The translations under genes and the position numbers were made by a program. From Burkholderiales bacterium (GTDB taxonomy: Bacteria; Pseudomonadota; Gammaproteobacteria; Burkholderiales; Burkholderiaceae), in assembly GCA_947372535.1 (NCBI GenBank), contig CANBUA010000086.1:1-16318 (forward strand): a stretch of 16,318 bases of DNA, in the 5' to 3' direction. The notes below the pieces were generated by a model. That model was not told the DNA's origin and searched no databases. It saw only the letters and a program-made list of their open reading frames with translations. Below are positions 7,629 to 15,891 of this stretch, one piece after another. Positions within the stretch are counted from its first letter, which is position 1; every line of letters starts with the position of its first letter.

Positions 7629-8935
7629 AAGCCGCCGCGCCTGCCCGCGTCCTCGCTCAGTTGAGCGGCACGTGGTGGCTGCTGGCCTTGGCACTTTTGC
7701 TTTACCTTGTGCTGTCGCCGCCGCTCCTGGCTGCCTTGGGCGTGCCTTATGACGCGCCAACGGGCAGCTTCCCCGTGAAGATCCATCCAGGGTCCTATGT
7801 GTTGATGGCGGCTTGCCTGGTGGCTTGGCAAGGCGTGGGCTTTGGCCTGGGCGGACTCCAGCGCGCCTGCCGAGAGCAGCCTTTGCTGGTGGGCTACCTG
7901 GCTTGCATGGTGGCCAGTTTCACCTGGGCCGTGGCACGGCATGGCCCAGGCGGTCTGGCCTATTTCATCGACACCTTGTTCATGCCGGCAGTCGCGGGTC
8001 TGTTGATCGCCAGGCAACCAGAGGCGGCCCGAATGCGCCTGCTGCACATCGTCATGGTGATGGTGTTGGTCAATGCCTTGCTGGCCGTGATCGAGTACGC
8101 CTTCAAGGCACACCTCGTGCCCGGCGTGATGGGGGCGGGCGAGTTGTATGACGAGGATTTTTTTCGGTCCGCCGCACTGCTGGGTCACCCCTTGACCAAT
8201 GCCAAGGTCACCGTCACAGCCATGCCGTTTTTGTGGTGCTTGCCTTGGACCACGCCTTGGCGCTTGAGCGCGGCCGTGTTGATGTCGCTGGCCTTGCTGG
8301 CCTTCGGTGGGCGGACCAGCCTTGCGGTTGGGGGCTTGGTGTATGGCCTGGTGGGTGGGGTGATCGTGCTCAGGCGCTTGCTGGCAGGGCGCTTCACTTA
8401 CCTGCAATTGACTGGCGGGAGTGTGGGGTTGCTGTTCGGTGGCAGCCTGGTGGCCATGGCCATCTTGTTGTCAGGCCTGGGCGAGCGCATCTTCCACCAA
8501 TTCACCTGGGACAACAGTGCGGACTCGCGCCTTCTGGCCTGGCAAACGCTCGACTATTTCAACGGCTTGGACCTCTGGCTGGGTCTGCCCATTGACCAGA
8601 TCGAGCACCTGGCCGAACGCGTGGGCATTGACCTGCGCTTTGGCACGATTGAGAACTTCTGGGTCTATCAACTGCTCTTGTTGGGCATCATCGGTTTCGT
8701 GCCCTTTGTCTTGGGCATCGGCCTGATCATTGCGCACTTCATCAAGCGGTCCACCCCGGTGTTGTGGCTGGCCATCCTGGTCTATTTCGTGGTGGCTTCG
8801 GGCACCAACTCACTGGCGTCCAAGACGATCAGCCTCTTGATGCTGTCGGTGTTTGTGCATGCCGCTGTGCGTGAGAAAAATCGGCAGGTGTCGCCTCGTC
8901 GGCAAGCCCTGCGCATCGAAGAAGCGTGGGGGTAG
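7625..8935 (+). CDS. VpsF/Wzy-like polysaccharide polymerase (O-antigen ligase family membrane protein)
   Basis: A 436-residue integral membrane protein with about ten to twelve hydrophobic helices, suited to joining lipid-linked repeat units on the periplasmic face. Support: FFRSAALLGHPLTNA (about 179-193), GGRTSLAVGGL (228-238), the long periplasmic-type loop with NSADSRLLAWQTLDYF (297-312) and NFWVYQLLLLGIIGFVPF, features of the Wzy/WaaL/VpsF superfamily, where conserved Arg residues in the loops matter. Sequence divergence in this family is large, so the polymerase role is inferred from topology, these motifs and its place beside export, co-polymerase and flippase genes. A ligase role is the main alternative. 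It overlaps the previous gene by ATGA, and one base separates its stop from the next start. Confidence 0.82.
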   Translation: MKAAAPARVLAQLSGTWWLLALALLLYLVLSPPLLAALGVPYDAPTGSFPVKIHPGSYVLMAACLVAWQGVGFGLGGLQRACREQPLLVGYLACMVASFTWAVARHGPGGLAYFIDTLFMPAVAGLLIARQPEAARMRLLHIVMVMVLVNALLAVIEYAFKAHLVPGVMGAGELYDEDFFRSAALLGHPLTNAKVTVTAMPFLWCLPWTTPWRLSAAVLMSLALLAFGGRTSLAVGGLVYGLVGGVIVLRRLLAGRFTYLQLTGGSVGLLFGGSLVAMAILLSGLGERIFHQFTWDNSADSRLLAWQTLDYFNGLDLWLGLPIDQIEHLAERVGIDLRFGTIENFWVYQLLLLGIIGFVPFVLGIGLIIAHFIKRSTPVLWLAILVYFVVASGTNSLASKTISLLMLSVFVHAAVREKNRQVSPRRQALRIEEAWG

Positions 8936-8936
8936 C

Positions 8937-10964
8937 ATGGTCAGAGTTCGTATTTTTTATCCGGCCGATCCTGCAGGTGTCGTGCCCGGTGGCATCGACA
9001 CCTTCATCCGTGGCGTGATCAAGTCGGCCCCGGCTGACGTCCTCATCAGCCTGGTGGGCATGAGCACGGATCCGGCGCGGCGCCCGGTCGGTGTCTGGCG
9101 GACTTGCCACATCGGTGATCGACCGTTCGAGTTCTTCCCCGTCATCGCCGTTGGCAACGCGGGCCAGCGCGGGCGCTTGCCCTTGTCCGTGCGCTTCATG
9201 ATGGGCGTGCGGCGACATGGCGCGGCCTTGAAAGACGATTTCGATGTGTTCGATTACCACCGCATCGAGCCCTTGTTCCAGCATGCGCGTGACCCACGGC
9301 CCAAGAGCATCTTTTTCCACCAAGATCCAGGCTACCTGAGGCTGAGCGCCTCCGACAACCTGTGGCGCCGCCTGCCGGCGGTGTACGAGAAGCTGGAAGC
9401 GCGGGCCATGCGGCATGTGGACAGCATCTGGTGCGTGCGTGAAAGCGGCGTGAAGGTCTTGCGCGAGCGCTATCCTGATCTGGCAGGGACGACGCGTTTT
9501 GTGCCCACCTGGGTGGACACCTCCGTGTTCTCCCCGATCCATGGGGCCGAGCGCACGCAATTGCGGGCCTTTCTTGGGCAGCGCCAGGGCCTGAGCGCCA
9601 AGGCCTCGTGGGTCATTTCGGTAGGACGCCTGGACACCCAGAAGAACCCGCAGCGTTTGTTGGAAGCCATCTCGCGCCTGAGTGACCAAGGGCGTCCGCT
9701 GCATTGGTTGATCATCGGCGATGGCGTGTTGCGTCCGGCTTTGGCCGACTCGGTGGTGCGGCTTGGCTTAAGCCAGCACGTTCGTTTCCTGGGCTTGCTA
9801 CCACCCGACGAGATCGCGCAATGGCTGCGCGTGGCTGACGTGTTCGCCATGTCATCGGCCTACGAGGGCATGCCCATGGCGCTGATGGAGGCCATGGGCT
9901 GCGGCCTGCCGGCGGTGGTGACCGATGTGGGCGAGGTCCGCCGTCTGGTGCGCCCAGGCATCAATGGCGCCATTGCAACCGAGCAAAGCGACGAGGCATT
10001 CACCGAGGCCTTGCGACTGGGCCTGGATCACGCTGAAGCCTGGCGCGGCCAGCCCGCGTGCGACGCGGTGTTGCCTTATCAACCCGGCAAGGTGCTGGCG
10101 CCCGTCTACGAGAACTACCGTGCGCTGGCCAGGGCGCATCGCCGAGGTGGCGAGGCGTATGAGTTTTCCAGCCCGATGCCTTTTCAACGTGTGATCGGCG
10201 TGGGCGTGGACAACATCAAGCGCAAGACCGCCGTCGATCGCATCATGAATTGGGCCTACAACCAGGAGTCGCGCTACGTGTGTTTTTGCAATGCGCACTC
10301 GGCGGTGCTGGCGACCACCCGGGCTGATCACCGGCGTGCTTTGGCCAATGCCGACATGGTGGCGCCCGACGGTGCCCCGGTCGCCTGGACCTTGTCTGTC
10401 AAAGGTGGGCGGCTTCAAAAGCGCGTCGATGGCCCGGGCATGATGCTGCAGCTTTGCAAGCTGGCGGCCCTCGAAGGGGTCCGCATTGGGCTGCTGGGAT
10501 CAACGCCCGAGGTGCTGGAACAGTTGATCTCGCGTTTGCGCCTGGCCTATCCCGGCTTGCAGATCGCCTATGCCTACTCGCCACCGTTTCGCGACTTGTC
10601 AGAAGAAGAGGACAAGCTGATGTGCGAGAGCGTGTCCGAAGCCGGGGTCGGCCTGCTGTTCGTGGGCCTGGGTTGCCCCAAGCAGGAAGCCTGGATGCGT
10701 GCGCACAAGGGGCGCATCCCTGCTGTGATGTTGGGCGTCGGCGCCGCCTTCGATTTCCACGCCGGGGCCATTCAACGGGCACCAGCGCTGATGCGCGGCA
10801 CGGGCCTGGAATGGGTCCATCGGCTGGCCTCCGAGCCGCGTCGCCTGTGGTGGCGCTATTGCACCTTCAACATGATGTTCGTGTCCAAAAGCGCGCTCGA
10901 CCTCGGCCGGATCATGGGGCGTCGCTTGAAGGCCTGGCTCATTGAACTTGGTGTGGCGCGGTGA
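8937..10964 (+). CDS. Fused glycosyltransferase: N-terminal GT4 domain and C-terminal GT26 (WecG/TagA/GumM) domain
   Basis: A 675-residue protein carrying two glycosyltransferases. Residues 1-400 form a GT-B enzyme of family GT4: VVPGGIDTF near the start, VGRLDTQKNP (229-238), LIIGDG (258-263) and the E-x7-E motif with Glu310 and Glu318 in SAYEGMPMALMEAMGCG. Residues about 412-675 are a complete GT26 domain: GVGVDNI, FCNAHSAVLA (450-459), ADMVAPDGAPVAW with Asp478, RVDGPGMM, GLGCPKQEAWM (577-587), GVGAAFDFHAG (600-610) and the C-terminal GLEWVHRLASEPRRLWWRY that in TagA completes the membrane-associated active site. Asp478 probably matches the catalytic base proposed for TagA. Both should act on lipid-linked EPS precursors at the cytoplasmic face. 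The ATG at 8937 follows GGGGG and begins a normal GT4 N-terminus; an in-frame upstream start would add 28 unlikely residues. The next gene overlaps by GTGA. Confidence 0.93.
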   Translation: MVRVRIFYPADPAGVVPGGIDTFIRGVIKSAPADVLISLVGMSTDPARRPVGVWRTCHIGDRPFEFFPVIAVGNAGQRGRLPLSVRFMMGVRRHGAALKDDFDVFDYHRIEPLFQHARDPRPKSIFFHQDPGYLRLSASDNLWRRLPAVYEKLEARAMRHVDSIWCVRESGVKVLRERYPDLAGTTRFVPTWVDTSVFSPIHGAERTQLRAFLGQRQGLSAKASWVISVGRLDTQKNPQRLLEAISRLSDQGRPLHWLIIGDGVLRPALADSVVRLGLSQHVRFLGLLPPDEIAQWLRVADVFAMSSAYEGMPMALMEAMGCGLPAVVTDVGEVRRLVRPGINGAIATEQSDEAFTEALRLGLDHAEAWRGQPACDAVLPYQPGKVLAPVYENYRALARAHRRGGEAYEFSSPMPFQRVIGVGVDNIKRKTAVDRIMNWAYNQESRYVCFCNAHSAVLATTRADHRRALANADMVAPDGAPVAWTLSVKGGRLQKRVDGPGMMLQLCKLAALEGVRIGLLGSTPEVLEQLISRLRLAYPGLQIAYAYSPPFRDLSEEEDKLMCESVSEAGVGLLFVGLGCPKQEAWMRAHKGRIPAVMLGVGAAFDFHAGAIQRAPALMRGTGLEWVHRLASEPRRLWWRYCTFNMMFVSKSALDLGRIMGRRLKAWLIELGVAR

Positions 10965-12115
10965 CGGCCTTGGCGGCCGGTGAGCCCTCTCAGGGTGACT
11001 GTTCTGCGGCTGTGCTTCAGCAGGTCGCCGTGGTGTTGCCGCATTTGCGCATGGGTGGGGGCGAGTTGTCCATGCTGCGCCTGGCCAGTGGCCTGGCACG
11101 CCTGGGCGTCCAGGTCGAGTTGATCGTCAATACCTTGAGCACGGCCGAGTTGCCGGTGCCCATGGGCTTGACGGTCACGGCGCTGGGCCATGAAGGCACG
11201 CTGTCGGGCATCAAGGCTTTGGCGGCGGCCCTGGTCCGCTCCAGGCCACAACTTGTGTTCAGTGCCTTTCCGCATACCAACCTGGCCGCGCTGGCCGCTA
11301 CCCGGTGGGCGGCTGTCGGTGCCCGTTGCGTGGTGTCCGAGCATGCGCCCTTGTCGCATCAGATCGCAAGAGAAGGAGGCTGGCGTTACCGGCTCTTGCC
11401 GCCGCTGGTTCGCTGGGCTTACCCGCGTGCCGACGCCGTGGTGGCCGTGTCGCAAGGTGTGGCGAACGATCTGGATGCCATGCTGGGCAAGCATCGGCCG
11501 ATCAGCGTGATCGCCAACCCCGTGATCGACGAGGCGGAGCAACTGGATCCCAAGGCCGCCCCGGGCCATCCCTGGCTGGCTGACCCGAGCCTGCAAGTGT
11601 TGATGAGCGTCTCGCGCCTCAGCGTGGAAAAAGACATCCCGACCTTGATGAGGGCCTTTGCCAAGTTGCACGCCAGCCGCCCTGATACGCGCCTGCTGCT
11701 GGTCGGCGAAGGACCGGATCGCCCGCGTTTGCAAGCCTTGCGCACCCAACTCGGCTTGGAGGCTGTGGTTGATTTGCCTGGGCAGGTGGCCCAACCTCGG
11801 CGCTGGATACAGCATGCCGCCGTGTTCGCCCTGGCGTCACAATATGAGGGCTTCGGCAATGTCCTGATTGAGGCCTTGTCCTGCGGCGTGCCCGTGGTTT
11901 CAACAGATTGCCCGGTGGGCCCGCGTGACATCCTGGCCGATGGCCGCCGTGGTCAACTGGTGCCGGTTGGCGATGTCGACGCCATGGCGGTGGCCCTGGC
12001 GCGGGCTCTGGATGAGCCGATGCTTTGTCTTGACAGCGGCAAGGCCTATGCCGAGGGCTTCACGGCCTCACGGTCCAGCCAGGCCTACTTTCAGTTGTTC
12101 GAGTCCCTGCTGTAG
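10961..12115 (+). CDS. GT4 family glycosyltransferase
   Basis: A 384-residue GT-B glycosyltransferase that should add a sugar to the lipid-linked EPS repeat unit in the cytoplasm. Visible motifs are HLRMGGGELSMLRLA (28-42) in the acceptor-side loop, VVSEHAP (124-130), AVVAVSQGVANDL (159-171), SVSRLSVEKDIPTL (216-229), LLVGEGPDRPRL (247-258) and the E-x7-E pair Glu296/Glu304 in SQYEGFGNVLIEALSCGVP. This arrangement is typical of GT4 retaining enzymes; donor and linkage cannot be read. It starts with GTG at 10961 inside the previous stop codon (GTGA); the first 20 residues are poorly conserved but no better start exists before the GGGE loop. Eight bases separate it from the flippase gene. Confidence 0.92.
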   Translation: MTALAAGEPSQGDCSAAVLQQVAVVLPHLRMGGGELSMLRLASGLARLGVQVELIVNTLSTAELPVPMGLTVTALGHEGTLSGIKALAAALVRSRPQLVFSAFPHTNLAALAATRWAAVGARCVVSEHAPLSHQIAREGGWRYRLLPPLVRWAYPRADAVVAVSQGVANDLDAMLGKHRPISVIANPVIDEAEQLDPKAAPGHPWLADPSLQVLMSVSRLSVEKDIPTLMRAFAKLHASRPDTRLLLVGEGPDRPRLQALRTQLGLEAVVDLPGQVAQPRRWIQHAAVFALASQYEGFGNVLIEALSCGVPVVSTDCPVGPRDILADGRRGQLVPVGDVDAMAVALARALDEPMLCLDSGKAYAEGFTASRSSQAYFQLFESLL

Positions 12116-12123
12116 AGCTGCTC

Positions 12124-13554
12124 ATGCTGCTGCGACACACCCTGCTTTACCTGCCGACCCAATTGCTGTCGCCTCTGGCCCAGCTCGGGTCCATGATCCT
12201 GTGGACGCATTGGCTGGCACCTGAGGCCATGGGCATGTTCACCCTGGTGTCCGTGATGCAGGAGATGGCGTACCTGACTTGCCTGGGCTGGTTCTCGACC
12301 TATGCCCTGCGCTACCTGCCGTCAGGGGCGCAGCCGGATGCGCTCAAGCGTTACCTGGCCACGGAGAACGTCGTGGTGCTGGCCTGCCTGGTGATGAGCA
12401 TGGTGGTGGCCATACCCGCCACCTTGACGCTGCCTCAAGCAGAGCACCACATCGGTACTTTCCTGGCCGTGGGCCTGTTCTTCGCAACGCGCGCCCTCAA
12501 TGCGCATTACGGCGAGCGCGCGCGGGCCCAGTCGTCCTTCGTGAGCTATGCCGTTTTGCAACTGGCTGGTCCTGTCGGGGGATTGTTGTTGGGATGGATG
12601 GCCTTGCAGCGCATCGAAGCCAGTGCCCAGGTGCTGTTGCTGTCCTACGCCTTGGCGCAATTGGTGGGCAGCCTCCTGGCCTTGCCTGGCCTGGGCATGC
12701 ACTGGCGGCTCAAGGCCCCCGACGCGACCTTGCTGCGGCAGGCGCTGGCTTTTGGCGCGCCGGTCCTGGGCCTTTCGGCCCTGGGTTGGGTGGCCGAGAA
12801 CCATGTCCGCTACCTGGTGCAATGGCAATCCGGGGCGGCGGCGCTGGGCCTGATGATCGTGGGCTGGTCGCTGGGCCGGCGTTGTGCGTCGGTGGCCGCC
12901 ATGCTGGTCACGACGGCGGCTTTCCCGCTGGCGGCGCGCCTCTTGAACGAAGGCCGACATGACGAAGCCCTGCGGCAATTGCGCGTCAATGCTGCCTTGA
13001 TGCTGGCCGTGCTGGTGCCCGTCACGGTGGCCATGCAGTTGGTTGGCCCTGATTTGGCTGCTTTGGCCGTGGCCCCCGCGTACCGGGACATCACGGGTCA
13101 GCTTCTGGGTTTGTCGGTGCTGGCCGGCATGTTGCGCAACCTTCACGTGCACGCGACCGATCAACTGATGCTGTTGCATCGGCGCATGCGCATGATCGCC
13201 CACGTCAGCGTGATCGAGATCCTGGCCTGTGGCCTGGCCTCAATGCTCGGGCTTTGGCTGAAGGGCGTTCACGGCGCGGTGATCGGCCAGGCGGTGGGCT
13301 CCACCCTGGCGTTGGGTGTCAGCCTGTGGTGGGCCCGCAGTCAGCTCGGGTTTCGATGGCCCTGGATGGACACGGCCCGCATCGTGGCGGCCTCTGGCGT
13401 GATGGCCGCTGCCTTGCTGGCCTGGCATCCGCATGCCGGCGTCCTGGGCTTGGTCCAGTGGGTGGCGTGGGGCGCGGTGGTGTACCTCCTGGCTTGCGCC
13501 ATGCTGTTCCAGGCGGTGCTGCGTCAGCAATGGCGTTTGCAGCGCATGGCCTGA
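12124..13554 (+). CDS. Wzx-like polysaccharide flippase
   Basis: A 476-residue membrane protein with about twelve to fourteen hydrophobic helices and short loops, the pattern of the MOP/PST exporter superfamily. The N-terminal helix pair (LLYLPTQLLSPLAQLGSMILW, then HWLAPEAMGMFTLVSVMQEM) is typical: Wzx proteins usually carry a G-x-F motif at this point. It would move undecaprenyl-diphosphate-linked repeat units across the inner membrane for the polymerase encoded upstream. The assignment rests on topology, length and operon context, since members share little identity. It lies 8 bases after the GT4 gene; the Shine-Dalgarno is weak (AGAG), suggesting coupling to upstream translation. Confidence 0.87.
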   Translation: MLLRHTLLYLPTQLLSPLAQLGSMILWTHWLAPEAMGMFTLVSVMQEMAYLTCLGWFSTYALRYLPSGAQPDALKRYLATENVVVLACLVMSMVVAIPATLTLPQAEHHIGTFLAVGLFFATRALNAHYGERARAQSSFVSYAVLQLAGPVGGLLLGWMALQRIEASAQVLLLSYALAQLVGSLLALPGLGMHWRLKAPDATLLRQALAFGAPVLGLSALGWVAENHVRYLVQWQSGAAALGLMIVGWSLGRRCASVAAMLVTTAAFPLAARLLNEGRHDEALRQLRVNAALMLAVLVPVTVAMQLVGPDLAALAVAPAYRDITGQLLGLSVLAGMLRNLHVHATDQLMLLHRRMRMIAHVSVIEILACGLASMLGLWLKGVHGAVIGQAVGSTLALGVSLWWARSQLGFRWPWMDTARIVAASGVMAAALLAWHPHAGVLGLVQWVAWGAVVYLLACAMLFQAVLRQQWRLQRMA

Positions 13555-13666
13555 ACAAAGCGACCACTGATACGCATTTGTCACGCTCAGCGCTGCCCCA
13601 TCCCGCCACAATGATGCGCTGCGGCACCTTGTGAGCCGCTTCATCCGCCAAGGGCAAGGGGTTTCA
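13555..13666. other. Short gap between the flippase and the GH12 gene
   Basis: These 112 bases carry no open reading frame worth calling and no convincing promoter: TTGTCA at 13578 and CACAAT at 13607 are 23 bases apart, too far for sigma-70. An AAGGGG at 13656-13661 is the likely ribosome-binding site of the GH12 gene. The GH12 gene may be read through from the EPS operon. Confidence 0.4.
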
Positions 13667-14560
13667 ATGGGTGCTGGACAGACACACAAGCTGACAGTCA
13701 GTCGGCTCGCAAGCGCATTTTGCTTGACGGGCTTGGTGGCTTGCGGCGGCGGTGGGCCAGCATCTGGTGCCTCGCCGGCCGCCACGGGGACCGTCGTCCA
13801 GACCATCAGCTGCTCGCCGGATTTCCACCTGACCCGCGCCGATGGCAGCATCCTGTTCAACAACACTTGGAACGCCGTCGCCGCCGGCTCGCAGCCCTGG
13901 TCGCAATGCCTGCAAAGCCGCACCGTCAACGGTGGGCCGACACAGCATGGCTGGCGCTGGTCCTGGCCGCTGTCCGGCGGGGCGCTTTACGCCTACCCTG
14001 AACTGGTCGTCGGTGCCAAACCCTGGGAGACCGGGCCGGGCAATGACTCGCGTTTTCCCATCCAATTAAGTCAGGTCAACACCCTCAACCTGAACTTCAG
14101 CGTCGAGACCCAGGCCACCGGCAGCCGCAACCTCGCGGCGTCCATCTGGATGATCAGCACGCCTCAGGTGGCCGCCCCGCCCGTGTTCTCCGACATCAAG
14201 GCCGAGGTCATGATCTGGACGGACTACACCGATGACATGGTGGCCGACCCCGGTACAACCACCAAGCGGGGCGAGTTCACCGATGCCAGCGGCCTGCAAT
14301 GGGAAGTCTGGGCTGACGAGACTTGGGGCGATGCCTCCGGCGGCGCGAGCAACCAATGGGTCTACGTGGCCTACCACCTCAAGCCCGGCCAGCGCCGCAG
14401 CAGCGCCAACATTGATGTGCGCGCCATCCTGCGCCATGCCGCCATCACCTTGCACCTGCTCGACACCGCCTGGTACGTGGCCGATGTGGAGCTGGGCAAC
14501 GAGCTCGTGTCCGGCCAAGGCGAGACCTGGCTGAGCAATTTCGCCCTCACCGTCAATTGA
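13667..14560 (+). CDS. Glycoside hydrolase family 12 lipoprotein (endo-beta-glucanase-like)
   Basis: A 297-residue predicted lipoprotein. After a basic n-region the hydrophobic segment ends in the lipobox L-V-A-C with Cys26, followed by Gly, which favours outer-membrane sorting. The mature part is a GH12 beta-jelly-roll: FNNTWNA (64-70), YPELVVGAKPWE (110-121), NLAASIWM (155-162), KAEVMIWTDYT (178-188) with Glu180 as the expected nucleophile, and WYVADVELGNELVSGQGETWL (269-289) with Glu279 as the expected acid/base. GH12 enzymes are mainly beta-1,4-glucanases or xyloglucanases that retain configuration. The ATG at 13667 is chosen because AAGGGG lies 5 bases upstream and it gives a proper lipoprotein signal; an in-frame GTG at 13631 would add 12 residues. 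Its position after the EPS genes suggests trimming, release or remodelling of the polymer; a nutritional cellulase is the alternative. Confidence 0.88.
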   Translation: MGAGQTHKLTVSRLASAFCLTGLVACGGGGPASGASPAATGTVVQTISCSPDFHLTRADGSILFNNTWNAVAAGSQPWSQCLQSRTVNGGPTQHGWRWSWPLSGGALYAYPELVVGAKPWETGPGNDSRFPIQLSQVNTLNLNFSVETQATGSRNLAASIWMISTPQVAAPPVFSDIKAEVMIWTDYTDDMVADPGTTTKRGEFTDASGLQWEVWADETWGDASGGASNQWVYVAYHLKPGQRRSSANIDVRAILRHAAITLHLLDTAWYVADVELGNELVSGQGETWLSNFALTVN

Positions 14561-14566
14561 ATAAAA

Positions 14567-14582
14567 GCCCCATGAAAGGGGC
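14567..14582. terminator. Short hairpin after the GH12 gene
   Basis: GCCCC (14567-14571) and GGGGC (14578-14582) form a 5-bp GC stem with a 6-base loop, 6 bases after the GH12 stop. The run TAAAA lies before it, so the T-tract is correct for the minus strand (GGGGC then TTTTA), where no gene ends here. On the plus strand it lacks a U-run, so it can only be a weak end for the EPS/GH12 transcript. Confidence 0.35.
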
Positions 14583-14595
14583 AAGGCCAGCGGGT

Positions 14596-14623
14596 TTGCC
14601 GCCACACGGCTCGGTGCTATGCT
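14596..14623 (+). promoter_or_regulatory. Candidate sigma-70 promoter for sucCD
   Basis: TTGCCG (14596-14601) and TATGCT (14618-14623) each match the sigma-70 hexamers at four of six positions and are 16 bases apart, about 87 bases before the sucC start. The location in the only gap upstream of sucC supports it; no start-site data are available. Confidence 0.4.
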
Positions 14624-14709
14624 GATTGCTGCACCGCAGGAATCCATCCGATTCCCTGGCGGCGCGGCCCAGTTCAACAAGAACGCAACACTACCCCGCG
14701 AGTCATCCC

Positions 14710-15870
<1,161 letters not shown>

Positions 15871-15891
15871 GCCCAGGAATCGAGACCCATC

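Noticed and set aside
13578..13612. TTGTCA ... CACAAT as a promoter for the GH12 gene
   Set aside because: The hexamers are 23 bases apart, outside the 15-19 range for sigma-70.
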